This document shows, one piece after another, positions 35,950 to 46,509 of a stretch of DNA of 64,000 bases (the stretch's first letter is position 1; each line of letters starts with the position of its first letter). The notes beneath the pieces are model-generated. The model saw only the letters and a program-made list of their open reading frames with translations, did not search any database and was not told the DNA's origin. Source of the DNA: Homalodisca vitripennis (Eukaryota > Arthropoda > Insecta > Hemiptera > Cicadellidae); NCBI RefSeq assembly GCF_021130785.1, contig NC_060215.1, forward strand, positions 122,550,001 through 122,614,000. The letters run 5' to 3'. The position numbers and the translations under genes are program-made.

Positions 35950-37860
35950 ATAATCTTTAATGCCAAATTTTGTCAAGATCAGATAATAATGGAGGCGCCA
36001 TATTTTAATTTCAATTAGATGGAATGTATTGTAAATTTTAACACGAATCGGTTTAGAGGAAAAAGTTTGTGTTTGTAATCATTTGAAGGATTAAAAAATA
36101 TTTAGTAATTTAATCAAGGAGTGATTTTGAAGAAAAGCTTTAATGGTTTTCAGTAAAACAGGGGAAACTATATGACTATTTAATATTTTACACCCCTGTG
36201 ATAAACGGATGAACGTCGATGTCCGTCCATTCGTTTGCTTACGGCCAATACTTATATTCTCAAAAGTATGGAAGGACATTTTTCTGAACATTTTTCTTTG
36301 GCTATCAGTTAACGACTTATATGACAATTACAACACTTCTATTTCATAGGAATGATATGTATGCTGTATGTATGATATCAAATACTGAGTGCCTACTGTT
36401 TAGTTATGAAATTATAAGGTATACAAAAGGGTAAGTTTGATATAGACGCCACATAGTATGTCTATATGCTATTTTTATGTAAACAATGGCGGGTCTAACA
36501 ATTAAAAAAATTCCACTCCTTTGAAGGCAGGGTTGGGTAAAATGGGTGATGGCAGTATAATTTATAGGATTATATAGTGAAATCCTTTCATCAAAACACA
36601 GCAATGGAAATAGAAATAGCTTAAAATATTTGAATACAACTCTTGTTTAATGTCCAAACTTGAAAAAATTACTCATAACACTACTAAACTACACGTAATA
36701 AACTGTTAGAAAAGTTTTAGTCACTCCGCTAGAAACTGCAGGCAGTATTTTAAAATATAGGCAATTTCGTAATAATACCAAAATAAAAAAAAGGCTTAAC
36801 AATAAACTGTAATAACTTTGCAGTATGTATAAGAATGAAGCTCCAGAGAGTAATTATTTATTAATTTATTATGTAAGGAGATAGCATTTAGTAACTTGTA
36901 TTTTTTCATGTATAGTCTACTAAACCCGTCCATATTTTTATTTTTAAGTTATTCTTTTGGCCTTGGAATATCCATTTTTTCTGTCTCTAAAATTTTTACC
37001 AAAACTGTGGTCACACATTTCTTTAAACTTCTAAAATCTTATTCCAACCAGCAGTGCTATTCGCCACGTTATTAGGACTAAGTATGTAATTTTTTACATC
37101 TTCCGTTTACAGAATTTCGAAATCTAAAGATATAAACGCTGTAAACAATTCTTACTGCTGTTGAATTTCAAAAGCTTGAACGTTTATATTTCAAGTGGTA
37201 CTTATGCTTCAATTATATAAATATACAAGAAATTGAATATTTATGTCATCAGATGCAATAAATCACTGGTAAAAGTAAGTCAACAAATGGATACCGATAT
37301 ATAATAAAACCACTGATTACCAATTGATTTGATTAGATTATTTCCAAAATTAAAATGTATAAATAAAAGTCCAAATATACTTACGGATAATACAATTGTA
37401 ACCTAACATTGCATCACTGTGGTCGTTAAGATGTGAAGATCATTAACATGAAACGGACACCGTGAACATTCAGACATTGTATTCGTAATCACAAAGGGAT
37501 GTTACGTGTGTGTTGTTTATTTGGGTACAAACTAAAAATTCACAACATTTAATAATATTTAATTTGTTTAGTTTTACACTTTCAGATAATCGGTACAGTA
37601 TATCTGGAGTTTGTTGACTGGAGAGATGCGGTACAATACACAATACTCGTATATTGTGTACAAAAAAATTTCTCAATGGTAAACGCTACAAATTAATTTC
37701 AGTTATAACTAACCATCAAGAACTATTTTAAAAGTGTATATAAAGCGAAACCAACCTTAAAAACAAATCTATTAAGGTATAATTAATCTGAGTTATGAAA
37801 CGCGCCTGCAGGTTAACGACGCAAAGTACTTGCAGCTGCACGCGGCAATGGATGTCCAAC
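35950..37860. other. Intergenic with a retroelement-like phrase
   Basis: The phrase ACGTCGATGTCCGTCCATTC at about 36211 is typical of transposable-element untranslated regions, so 35960-36330 may be a decayed element. The short minus-strand ORFs there (36327-36091 and 36604-36404) have no domains. Confidence 0.3.
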
Positions 37861-38105
37861 TGCTGGTTTAGACTGTACTCCTGGACTCTATGCCACTGGA
37901 CTTACTGAGACTGCTGTATTTTAATAATATTTCAGACCTGGACTCAGTGATACCTGGACTTTATGAAACAGTGTTATATTTTAAAATTAATATTAGAGAC
38001 CTGGACTTTGTGAAAACTGGACTTTATGAAACAAGCACTTTATTTAATGTAGTTTTTTGCTGGAAATTCAGACCTGGACTTAATGAAAACTGGACTCAGT
38101 GCAAC
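37861..38105 (+). repeat. Paired-CTGGACTT dispersed repeat, copy 2
   Basis: The motif CTGGACT occurs eight times as four pairs at 37881/37896, 37938/37954, 38001/38017 and 38074/38090. It is collinear with the reverse complement of 20565-20800. A 126-codon ORF (37890-38270) crosses it, but the frame is not preserved in the other copy, so the ORF is probably a by-product of the repeat. After the repeat the sequence becomes GC-rich (38100-38190). Confidence 0.75.
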
Positions 38106-38460
38106 CCTCCCCCACCGACTGTTTGCGCGTCGGCCGCTTGTCCGCCCCGGGACTTACCCCTAGTACCAGAGACCGCCTCTGCGCGCCTGAAATGTATAAG
38201 CGGCAACGTCATTACAAAACATGCTACACTGTTTCATCATCGCGGTCAATTGCAGGAGACTCAGAACTAATTATTCCTAAACATAAATTAATGATGTACC
38301 GATATTGTTGTAAATTAAAGTTTACTTACATGATTCAATTACGTTCTATGCTTTGTTTGTTTGTTATTTATTTATTTAATTTTAATTAATTAGTTCTCAG
38401 ATTAATATGCTGTATAAATATATAAATATCAATAAATGGTGATTAATATCAATTACTATT

Positions 38461-38491
38461 TATAGATCGCACTGAAATCTTACACAGTTCA

Positions 38492-38538
<47 letters not shown>
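38461..38538 (+). repeat. (CA)n microsatellite with a conserved 5' flank, copy 2
   Basis: The leader ATAGATCGCACTGAAATC and TACACAGTT is followed by CA repeats from 38494 to 38538. It nearly matches the leader of the CA run at 15155. Confidence 0.75.
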
Positions 38539-38540
<2 letters not shown>

Positions 38541-38639
38541 GCGCGCCGCATTTGAATGTTTCTTTGTTAGTGTCTGTAAGATTCCAAAACAATGGCTCTC
38601 ACCGGGAATGCGCTTTGCCTAAAAAGGAAGAAATTGCAA

Positions 38640-39175
38640 ATCCGAATTGATCAATCTTGAAAACTGCTTAAACGGCATCTTTGCAGATCACGATATAAAA
38701 ATCAGATTTGCTATGAGCATCCTAATCAGTAAATACTGTGAAGATTGCAATACTATACCCAACGACAAAGAAAGTTTTACCCAGGAGATCTCTTTACTGA
38801 CAAGGAACTACCGTGAGACCTTGAAATACTTTGATTTGGAAAGAAAAGTGAATGCAAGATAATCTTTAATGGTTCTTTATCTCTGAAGAAAGAATCAGTA
38901 ATCTGAAAACTCGGCTAAATGATCGGCAATAAACTATTATTTTCTTCAAGAAAATAACGATACCAAACTGATGTCCATAATTGATATAAATATTAATATT
39001 ACGACATAAAATATTGATTTGGATAGTGTAAAAAAGAATTTTAAATTTGCCCAAAGATGTAAAATCGTTGCAATGTACGCTGGAGGTAGGAAACACACCA
39101 GCCGTCCCCTCCCACTTACTCAGTTTACTGAACTTCACAGTCACAACATAAAACAAATATTCAAGTCTCTCACTT
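38640..39175 (+). pseudogene. Unassigned decayed coding sequence, possibly retroelement ORF1
   Basis: The first 71 codons (38647-38862) give a charged, helical-looking product with YCEDCNTIPNDKESFTQEIS. After a stop, short open blocks continue in shifted frames (SEERISNLKTRLNDRQ near 38882; KNFKFAQRCKIVAMYAGG near 39031). Acidic/basic helical segments with interruptions recall gag/ORF1-type proteins, but I recognise no domain, so the family is open. Confidence 0.3.
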
Positions 39176-39412
39176 ACTGATGACTTACATTAACTAAATT
39201 CAGATAATAAATCTTCGCATAGCTTCAACACCAAAAGAGAGAGATAACGTAGGAAGAAAACTAATGAACGGCTTTCTAATATGTCTATGACACTACTTAG
39301 TGACAACCTTCATTCTTAAATTTGTTTATATTTTATTTTGCACAAGCTTTTGATAATGTCACTGAAAATATTAAGTATTTCAAGTTGAAGAAACCTGTAT
39401 TGTTTTCTTTTT

Positions 39413-39422
39413 ATTCATATAC

Positions 39423-39456
<34 letters not shown>

Positions 39457-39466
39457 GTATATGAAT
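39413..39466. repeat. Near-perfect AT palindrome
   Basis: ATTCATATACATATATATA on the left mirrors TATATATATGTATATGAAT on the right around an AAT centre, giving about 25-bp arms in a 54-bp palindrome. The unique ends (TTCATATAC / GTATATGAA) show it is more than a plain TA run. It can extrude as a cruciform. Confidence 0.85.
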
Positions 39467-40103
39467 TATATTACACTTAATTATGAATAAAATGTAATTA
39501 TCTCGAACCAGTAGTTTTACAAAGTACAACTGCATACTACTCACCTCCAAATTTTTCAACAGCTGTTCATTTTACCTAATTATATGATGTTTCTCAAGTC
39601 CAGCTTCTTATTCTTACCAGTTATCATGCAATTATAAAGATTTTCCTATTATATTTTCCTGCCTGTGTTTTAAATTTTCCCGATGTTAAGGGTTTTCTAC
39701 AACAAAATCTGTTTCCAATCACTATTATAAGTCAAATATTTGGAACATTTGTATTATACTAAATAAATAGCTTTACACTTTTTGTTCAAAACCCCTAGCG
39801 TAACTCAATACTATCAATTATAACAGTAATGTAAATAAAATACTAACACGTTTGTGTTTAAATGTTAATCATAACATAGCGATCTTATTTAATTGTTGAA
39901 AAATCTTAAAATTGCCCAAATCAAACACGGATGGATATTTAAGTATGAATCAAATGATGAATAAGTTTCAGTTAAACACAGGTTCTCGGTGGAGCGTTAG
40001 CGTACAATGTCAGAATATATACACCGGCCGTTTCCGCTACTGGTCAGGTGGACCGATGCTTGTAGGTGTCGAACGACACAACTCAACCAAAACACTTCTG
40101 TAT

Positions 40104-40391
40104 ATTGTACACTGTGTGTACACCCCTACACCTCAGGAGCGGACTTTGTTTATTGTACACTGTGTGTACACCCCTACACCTTAGGAGCGGACTTTGTTTA
40201 TTGTACACTGTGTGTACACCCCTACACCTCAGGAGCGGACTTTGTTTATTGTACACTGTGTGTACACCCCTACACCTCAGGAGCGGACTTTGTTTATTGT
40301 ACACTGTGTGTACACCCCTACACCTCAGGAGCGGACTTTGTTTATTGTACACTGTGTGTACACCCCTACACCTCTAGAGCGGACTTTGTTC
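40104..40391 (+). repeat. 48-bp minisatellite, six copies
   Basis: Units start at 40104, 40152, 40200, 40248, 40296 and 40344 with an exact 48-bp period and very few differences (CTTAGG for CTCAGG in copy 2, CTCTAG in copy 6). Because 48 is divisible by three, several frames on both strands stay open and give repetitive ORFs of 82-141 codons that need not be genes. Each unit has the dyad TGTACAC-TGT-GTGTACA and a GC-rich remainder CCTCAGGAGCGGAC. Confidence 0.95.
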
Positions 40392-41037
40392 ACCTTTTTG
40401 GCGTTTTCATTTATTTACTTTTATTTATTTAGTGAGGTCTAAAAATAATAACATTTTTAACTCCGTGGTGTGATGGTATGAAATATAAATTTCTCACAGT
40501 TTATTAAGGTTGTATCTTCATCCCTGCCCCTATATCCACAGCCTCGACGTTTCATTTGTTAAATAATTTGTTGGTTTATATTACCTGTAACTGACGTATT
40601 TTTATAACAAACTATAAGTAGAGTTTATATTTTGATTTCTTCAGATACGCAATGATATTTCATGAACTAATAATAACGAGCTGAACACATCTCTCCCTTG
40701 AGAAAAACGCTTCCCAAGCGCAATGGAAAATATAAGACGAAATCTCTAATGACAAACCAAATGAATCACAGAATTATATATATTGAATACAGGGTTCTAT
40801 CTTTGTTATATTTAGTCTTGAATTTTATACACTAACGTATTATAATATTATTTAAAAATGCTATTTGAGCTATTACTTAGTAGCACCAATGCTACATTTT
40901 CCAAACTCTTTCTACAATAATAATGTCTGTTTAAGACAGCATGCGCCGTGTAGCCGTGGATACAATATGCTGTACTTTTAGGCATGTATAGCAGTAGTAA
41001 GCAGGCTTTCCAGGCACTGAACATTAAATGGATTATT

Positions 41038-41226
41038 TCATTTACATTTAAAACATTCTTGCTGAACTAGAGAATTATTTAGTACTAACGGATTTTTGGT
41101 TTCAGATTTGGTAGATTCAAGGTTAGTTTTTAAGTCAGTTATAGTCTTAATCAGTCTAACTTTTGTCTCCTCAGCCGCGTCTTGGTCGGTGAGGCGCTGG
41201 TCCAAATTTTCGTTTTTGAAGATTTC
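41038..41226 (-). pseudogene. Coiled-coil ORF fragment, gag/ORF1-like
   Basis: On the minus strand, 41226-41038 is open for 62 codons with EIFKNENLDQRLTDQDAAEE, then TKVRLIKTITDLKTNLESTK and a cysteine pair CFKC before TGA. Heptad-like charged spacing suggests a coiled coil, and CxxC near the end could be the start of a zinc knuckle, as in retroelement ORF1/gag proteins. Upstream on this strand lies the 142-bp array, whose units each carry an in-frame ATG, so the fragment may be the continuation of a coding region whose 5' end expanded. The family is uncertain. Confidence 0.35.
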
Positions 41227-41303
41227 TCTCGATCTCCAATCTCGGTGATTTCAAGATGAGGAGAATCCAAATGACGTATTTCAGATCGATTAGTTTTTCC
41301 TGT

Positions 41304-42277
41304 GATCCTACTATATTTAGAATATCTGTAATGTTGGTGATCAAAGAAGCTGTGTGTATATCAGAATAGTTTCAATTGACTTATTTATTTCGAAAACTAA
41401 TACTTGCAACCAAGTCCTGAACACCGAGTTCTGAGTTACTTGCCATGATCCTACTATATTTAGAATATCTGTAATGTTGGTGATCAAAGAAGCTGTGTGT
41501 ATATCAGAATAGTTTGAATTTACTTATTTATTTCGAAACTAATACTTGCAACCAAGTCCTGAACACCGAGTTCTGAGTTACTTGCCATGATCCTACTATA
41601 TTTAGAATATCCTGTAAATGTTGGTGATCAAAGAAGCTGTGTGTATATCAGAATAGTTTGAATTTACTTATTTATTTCGAAACTAATACTTGCAACCAAG
41701 TCCTGAACACCGAGTTCTGAGTTACTTGCCATGATCCTACTATATTTAGAATATCTGTAATGTTGGTGATCAAAGAAGTTGTGTGTATATCAGAATAGTT
41801 TGAATTGACTTATCTATTTCGAAACTAATACTTGCAACCAAGTCCTGAACACCGAGTTCTGAGTTACTTGCCATGATCCTACTATATTTAGAATATCTGT
41901 AATGTTGGTGATCAAATAAGCTGTGTGTATATCAGGATAGTTTGAATTGAGATTAATTATTTCGAAACTAATACTTGCAACCAAGTCCTGAACACCGAGT
42001 TCTAAGTTACTTGCTTTGATTGTAGCAAGATCTGTAATGTTGGTGATCAAAGAAGCTGTGTGTGTATCAGAATAGTTTGAATTGACTTATTTATTTCGAA
42101 ACTAATTCTTGCAACCAAGTCCTGAACACCGAGTTCTGAGTTACTTGCCATGATCCTACTATATTTAGAATATCTGTAATGTTGGTGATCAAAGAAGCTG
42201 TGTGTATATCAGAATAGTTTGAATTTACTTATTTATTTCGAAACTAATACTTGCAACCAAGTCCTGAACATCGAGTG
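41304..42277. repeat. 142-bp tandem array, seven copies
   Basis: Units beginning GATCCTACTATATTTAGAAT start at 41304, 41447, 41589, 41733, 41875, 42018 (altered start) and 42152; the last ends in AAGTCCTGAACATCGAGT. Periods are 142-144 bp except 134 after the sixth. On the minus strand each unit contains ATGGCAAGTAACTCAGAACT and encodes MASNSELGVQDLVASISF before small indels shift the frame. The copies differ by a few substitutions and single-base indels. Confidence 0.95.
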
Positions 42278-42499
42278 ATAACTGTAATAAGCAAACGTCC
42301 TCATAAAAAGAACACTGAATCTACATCACGTTGAAGGTTAGTTACTGCCGCTACCTAGTAGCAGACGCAGACCAAGTTCCGCACAGTGCAGCTATCTAGC
42401 GGTAGAACAGCTAACGATGTCCCATATCATGTAAGAGACAGTCTTCGACGTGCCGACCATAAAATAAGACATTCCAATAGATTGTAAAAAATGTATCAG

Positions 42500-42585
42500 T
42501 GTTGTCACAGAACTCGATCTCGGGTCACTGCAAAATGATAAGCGTCAGTCCCGCACACTATCTACTTGTCCACGACCGACAATTG
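42500..42585 (-). ncRNA. tRNA-derived SINE head or tRNA pseudogene
   Basis: The minus strand reads GTGGACAAGTAGATAGTG (A-box-like, 42572-42555), then about 35 bases, then GAGATCGAGTTCTGTG (B-box-like, about 42522-42507). The spacing and the GTAGATAGTGTGCGGGACT phrase fit a degraded tRNA D-arm region. Stems are not well preserved, so a functional tRNA is unlikely. I cannot define the SINE body downstream. Confidence 0.35.
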
Positions 42586-42949
42586 AGTGGGTCGGGTAAT
42601 TTGCCGTATATAATTCACACACAACCCAGAGAACTGATGATATAATTAGGATAGTAGTCTTATAGTTTACATAACATTGTGGTTATGTTACAGGACACAT
42701 TAAATATTGAGTAACTAAATTTGTTATTGATTTTGCTAGAGTTACAACTACAACAAAAATAATTAACACTGAACTCAATAGCTATACGATCAATACACGC
42801 TATACAGTAATGGAATTTACACAGTCCGGTACCACATAAAAGCAAACCCTTTCAGTTATCAGTATTTAACAGTTAAAGGGTACGGTTAAACGGTTAATCA
42901 GTATTTAACCGTTACAAATTCTATCAATCAGACATCAGATGAATTCAAA

Positions 42950-43690
42950 ATAAACAAACCTGGAAAGCCTAATTATTACGACATGCGATCTTTCTAAATT
43001 AGTAGGGAAAGCTTTCCCGAAAGCTAAAAAGCTTAATATTTTTACAAAGGCTTCCAACAGAAATGTATAAATTTAATTCATACTTATTTACTGATGATGA
43101 TTTTCAAGCAATCTATGTCACAGATCATCAAGATCTACACTATATCCAACAAATCACTGAGGACAGGCCTACAGTAATCAATCAACCTTCTATCAATATT
43201 ATACTTAGAGGTTCTTCAATACCCAGATTTTTAGGTTTGGCTCTTGAAAACAACCAACACCTTCAGGTTGTAAGCTACTCTGAGAAGACCTTGGAAATGG
43301 TCGAACACCTTATAAAAATCGTATTTCTAACCACACACCAGTTTAAATCCAAATTGAAGAGAAGAATATAAATAAATTGGATAAAAATAACAAATCTAAT
43401 GAAAATTCAACGAAAATTATAGAAGAAATAAAAATTTCAGCTAATAATGACAGTGATGAATCAGATATGGGCTAGGATACGAGGTCAAATGATCCAAAAA
43501 TTACGTGTAAGTCTTTCAAAAGATTGAAGAACAAATAAAAAATTGTGTTGGTGTCGGAGATTTAGTTTTTGTTAAGTATTGCGCAAATCAAATAATTTTA
43601 CTGGGTTGATTTTAGAAGAAACCTTTAAAACTTGCTAATATGAGTATTTTATTTTAACGAGGATTAACAGAAATCCCCAAACCAATGTTT
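42950..43690 (+). pseudogene. Pogo/Tigger-like transposase C-terminal relic
   Basis: From about 42981 the frame gives CDLSKLVGKAFPKA and NIFTKA. After a shift, an ORF (43063-43371) gives YKFNSYLFTDDDFQAIYVTD. The series SKLVGKAFPKA, NIxxxF, FxxxxFTDDDF, xVTD is what I know from the end of the DDE domain and the C-terminal tail of arthropod pogo/Tigger-like transposases. Another frame then gives an Asn/Lys-rich part ending ISANNDSDESDMG (about 43468), and near 43540 VGVGDLVFVKYCANQ, matching the VGDFVLVKF motif often found at the end of such proteins. At least three frame changes make it a pseudogene. The N-terminal DNA-binding and catalytic parts are missing. Confidence 0.6.
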
Positions 43691-43698
43691 AATTTAAT

Positions 43699-43797
43699 CC
43701 CCCCCCCCACCCCCCCCCCCCCCCACCCCCCCCCCCCCCCACCCCCCCCCCCCCCCACCCCCCCCCCCCCCCACCCCCCCCCCCCCCCACCCCCCCC
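43699..43797 (+). repeat. (C15A)6 array
   Basis: Adenines sit at 43709, 43725, 43741, 43757, 43773 and 43789 in otherwise pure C, an exact 16-bp period. The complementary G-runs could form quadruplexes and the C-strand i-motifs. Such runs are also prone to sequencing and replication slippage, so the exact lengths may not be real. Confidence 0.9.
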
Positions 43798-43800
43798 AGT

Positions 43801-44060
43801 TTAGTTTCACAGTAGGAAGGGGATTCCGACCTGAGCATTCTTTCTGTGTCAGTTTTTGTCCAGGGATATTGGTTAATTTGTAGGGGTTGGGTTTTTGGGG
43901 TTAAATTGAGGGATTTTAGATTTTAGGGGGTTGTATGTTTAGTTGGTCACAGTAGTGAGTGAGTTACCGAGCTCTGAGCAGTTCGTACTGTGTCAGTTAG
44001 TTGTCACAGTAGTGAGTGAGTTACCGAGCTCTGAGCAGTTCGTACTGTGTAAGTTAGTTG
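43801..44060 (+). repeat. 57-bp duplication with an older third copy
   Basis: GTCACAGTAGTGAGTGAGTT to GTACTGTGTCAGTTAGTT occurs at 43946 and again at 44003 with one visible difference (GTC versus GTA). A diverged relative (TTTCACAGTAGG to TTCTGTGTCAGTTTT) lies at about 43803-43857, right after the C-rich array. Between them is a G/T-rich stretch. Confidence 0.75.
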
Positions 44061-44704
44061 TCATTCGTTATAACTATGAGGCAATAGTTTTGGCAATTGC
44101 GCCTTAAAACGAACAGTTACCGGTTACGGCGAATTAAACAAAAGTTGCTCAGTTTCATATATGTAAAAATTTTATAAACGTTATAAATAGTGATTTACAA
44201 AATTATACGCTCAAGATAATGACCCAGATAATATGATCAATGCCGGATTTTAAGGATCAGGGGGTTTAGAATAAAAGTTAAGTTAGTAATTTAATAACAC
44301 ATTTTTTCATACTATTCTTAAATTTACAACCATACAATTGCAACTATATAAGTATATATATCTTGTATAGACATTTGGACTTACTCGGATCCCAAATTTT
44401 CGAGTTTTTAAATTTCTAAGTTGGAGTTTAGTTAAATTCGCTAAAATGAAGTATTTTTTGTTGTTATTGAAAACTATAATTTATTTTAAGTACACAGCTT
44501 GATCTTTAGAAATGCAGAAATAAACAAGCACAATTTTTAATATAACTCACGTTTTGTAACTCTATGAGTTAATTTGTGGTCAACTTTCGAACTCGGAAAT
44601 AATAATCTGTACCTTTTGTCTCGACAGTAGGCATCAAGATTTGGTCTTTATTTATGATTGAAAACCTAATTATTGCTTTCAATGTGATGTTAATGTTATA
44701 ATTA

Positions 44705-45035
44705 AATTAGATTTCAGTTAAATATACTTCTTATAAACTGTTATTGTTAAAGAACATTTTAATTATCGCTGTATAAGCTTGTCCTGGTTATTGGTAGTAG
44801 AGTGGTTTTACTGTAAATTTTATACACTCTGACTAAATCTTTATCCTCCATTTATTAGTTCAGAAGTACTATTTTTAACGATTTTATGATCTAGTATTTA
44901 AAAAGTTTTTGATTAACCCCACTGGGCTCCCTCCCCCTTTAGTAAGGGGGTTTCCATGCCCCCGACTCTCCAGTGTTTTGGACACCCCCAGAAAAGATTT
45001 ATGAGTGCGCCACTCCAATGGATAACAGGTGTTTG
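44705..45035 (+). repeat. Dispersed repeat F, copy 2
   Basis: Second copy of 32275-32570: ATATACTTCTTATAAACTG, CCTGGTTATTGGTAGTAGA, TTATCCTCCATTTATTAGT, CAGAAGTACTAT, then a C-rich block containing CCCCTTTAGTAAGGGG and the end GAGTGCGCCACTCC. Same orientation and similar length as copy 1. Confidence 0.65.
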
Positions 45036-45469
45036 AGGCAGAGGGTTTGGAACAGCAAATCTTTTATAATTGTTACAATAGTAAAAACGTTCAGCTAGCA
45101 GTATTAGTTGTGAGGAAGTAGCTTCTTTAGTTATTTTTGGAAGTAAAATGTGTAGATATATTGATGCCATTATTGATTATTTTCGAAAGGGGTTAGTGAT
45201 AGCAGTGGAGGATGAAAGTATGATAGTTAATTTTAGTCATTGTAGTAATAAACAATATGTGGGGGGTTTAAAGTAGTACACTTATTTCTTTGTAGTAAAA
45301 CTGAGAATATTAATGTTGATACCATAAATATATGTTTAATAATCATAATATAATGAAACGGAAAATAACTAACAAAAAAAAGAAAGTATTGTAGACAGAA
45401 AAGACTTATTTGAATTGAATCTACTAATCAAGTATTAGTTAAAACTTACTTACGCGTTTACTTTTACTT

Positions 45470-46500
45470 AAAACAAACCAAAAAGAAAGTGTAAACATTG
45501 TTACTGGACCTGACGTCGTACGGCAATGTGACTACATTGCGAGATGGTGACTCGACTGACTTTCTTAATGAAACATTTAGTTCTTTCTTAAACACTTACA
45601 CTGTTAGATAAATATAAGTAAATTATCATTCCTAGCCCTATAAAACTAGCTAAGGTGTTTCCATTGCAGTTTGCATCTTACCCTCATCAAAACATTATGT
45701 TATGTAATTGCTAGTAGGGCTTCAGAAGGGATAAATTTGAATGATGTGAAATTTTATATAAATAAAGAAACAAATGTTTTTATTTCAAATATAAAACAAA
45801 CTATGATGGTTTTCTCGACCTCAAGGACGCATTTGATTTAATAAGTAGCTACTACAAAGCCTGAAGCTATTTGAGTCCGTGGAAGCTCCCTTACATGGTT
45901 TTCGAACTACTTCACTGACAGATTACATTGTGTGTCTGTCTGCGGGATGGCTGTCGTAAACACGTTTTGCAGGCAGTGATACACTGTCAGTAATTACCTT
46001 CAAACCAATTTTGTATGTAGTTTACACCAATAAAACTTCAAAAGTAGGTTTGAATGGAAAGATTTTAATATTTTAAAATTAGACATAACTGTTTGAACAT
46101 ACACAAGAAAGCTCAAAATGACCTTATGATACAGAAAAAAGGATTGATCAAAATTTATTGGCGCTCAATATTTTAAAAACAAAGTTTGCCAATCCCACTT
46201 CGCTCCAATACTGATTACAAAACTTGATCATTCATATCTGCGGAAATTTCTTCAATGAATATTGTACATGTGAAAAGGTAGACAAATTACAGCTTACAAG
46301 TATCTTGGAGTCACAGAATAAAATGGACACATCATATAGATTATTTATCAAACGATTTTTGGTGGTTCTTATTTGTTTTTCGGCAACTCGGTGATGATCT
46401 AAATGTGAAAGAGATGAAACTAGCATATTACGGTTATATTCAGTCTTTGCTTTCTTTTGGGAATGTTGCTTGGGATGCAGCGAGTCGCACACGATTCCCT
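45470..46500 (+). mobile_element. Decayed Jockey-like non-LTR retrotransposon
   Basis: Possible upstream coding remains at 45550-45600 (STDFLNETFSSFLNTY). The RT catalytic-Asp block is near 45812 (FLDLKDAFDLI), followed by GSLTWFSNYFTDRLHCVSVC (about 45885), then LQLTSILE/AYKYLGVTE in competing frames near 46290. Finally, from about 46325, THHIDYLSNDFWWFLFVFRQ, LGDDLNVKEMKLAYYGYIQS and LLSFGNVAWDAASRTRF give a long clean stretch typical of insect Jockey-like proteins after the RT domain. Stops and frameshifts interrupt throughout and the catalytic [FY]ADD segment is not readable. It ends abruptly at about 46495 without a recognisable tail. Confidence 0.8.
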
Positions 46501-46509
46501 TGCTTTTAT

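Noticed and set aside
37890..38389. 126- and 96-codon ORFs across the CTGGACTT repeat
   Set aside because: The frame is not conserved in the second copy at 20.6 kb, and the amino-acid repetition follows the DNA repeat.
40007..40442. Overlapping repetitive ORFs on both strands as genes
   Set aside because: They exist because the 48-bp period preserves frame. Several mutually overlapping frames are open at once, which argues against coding.
40104..42277. CRISPR-like arrays
   Set aside because: The units are contiguous tandem repeats without variable spacers, and the setting is eukaryotic.
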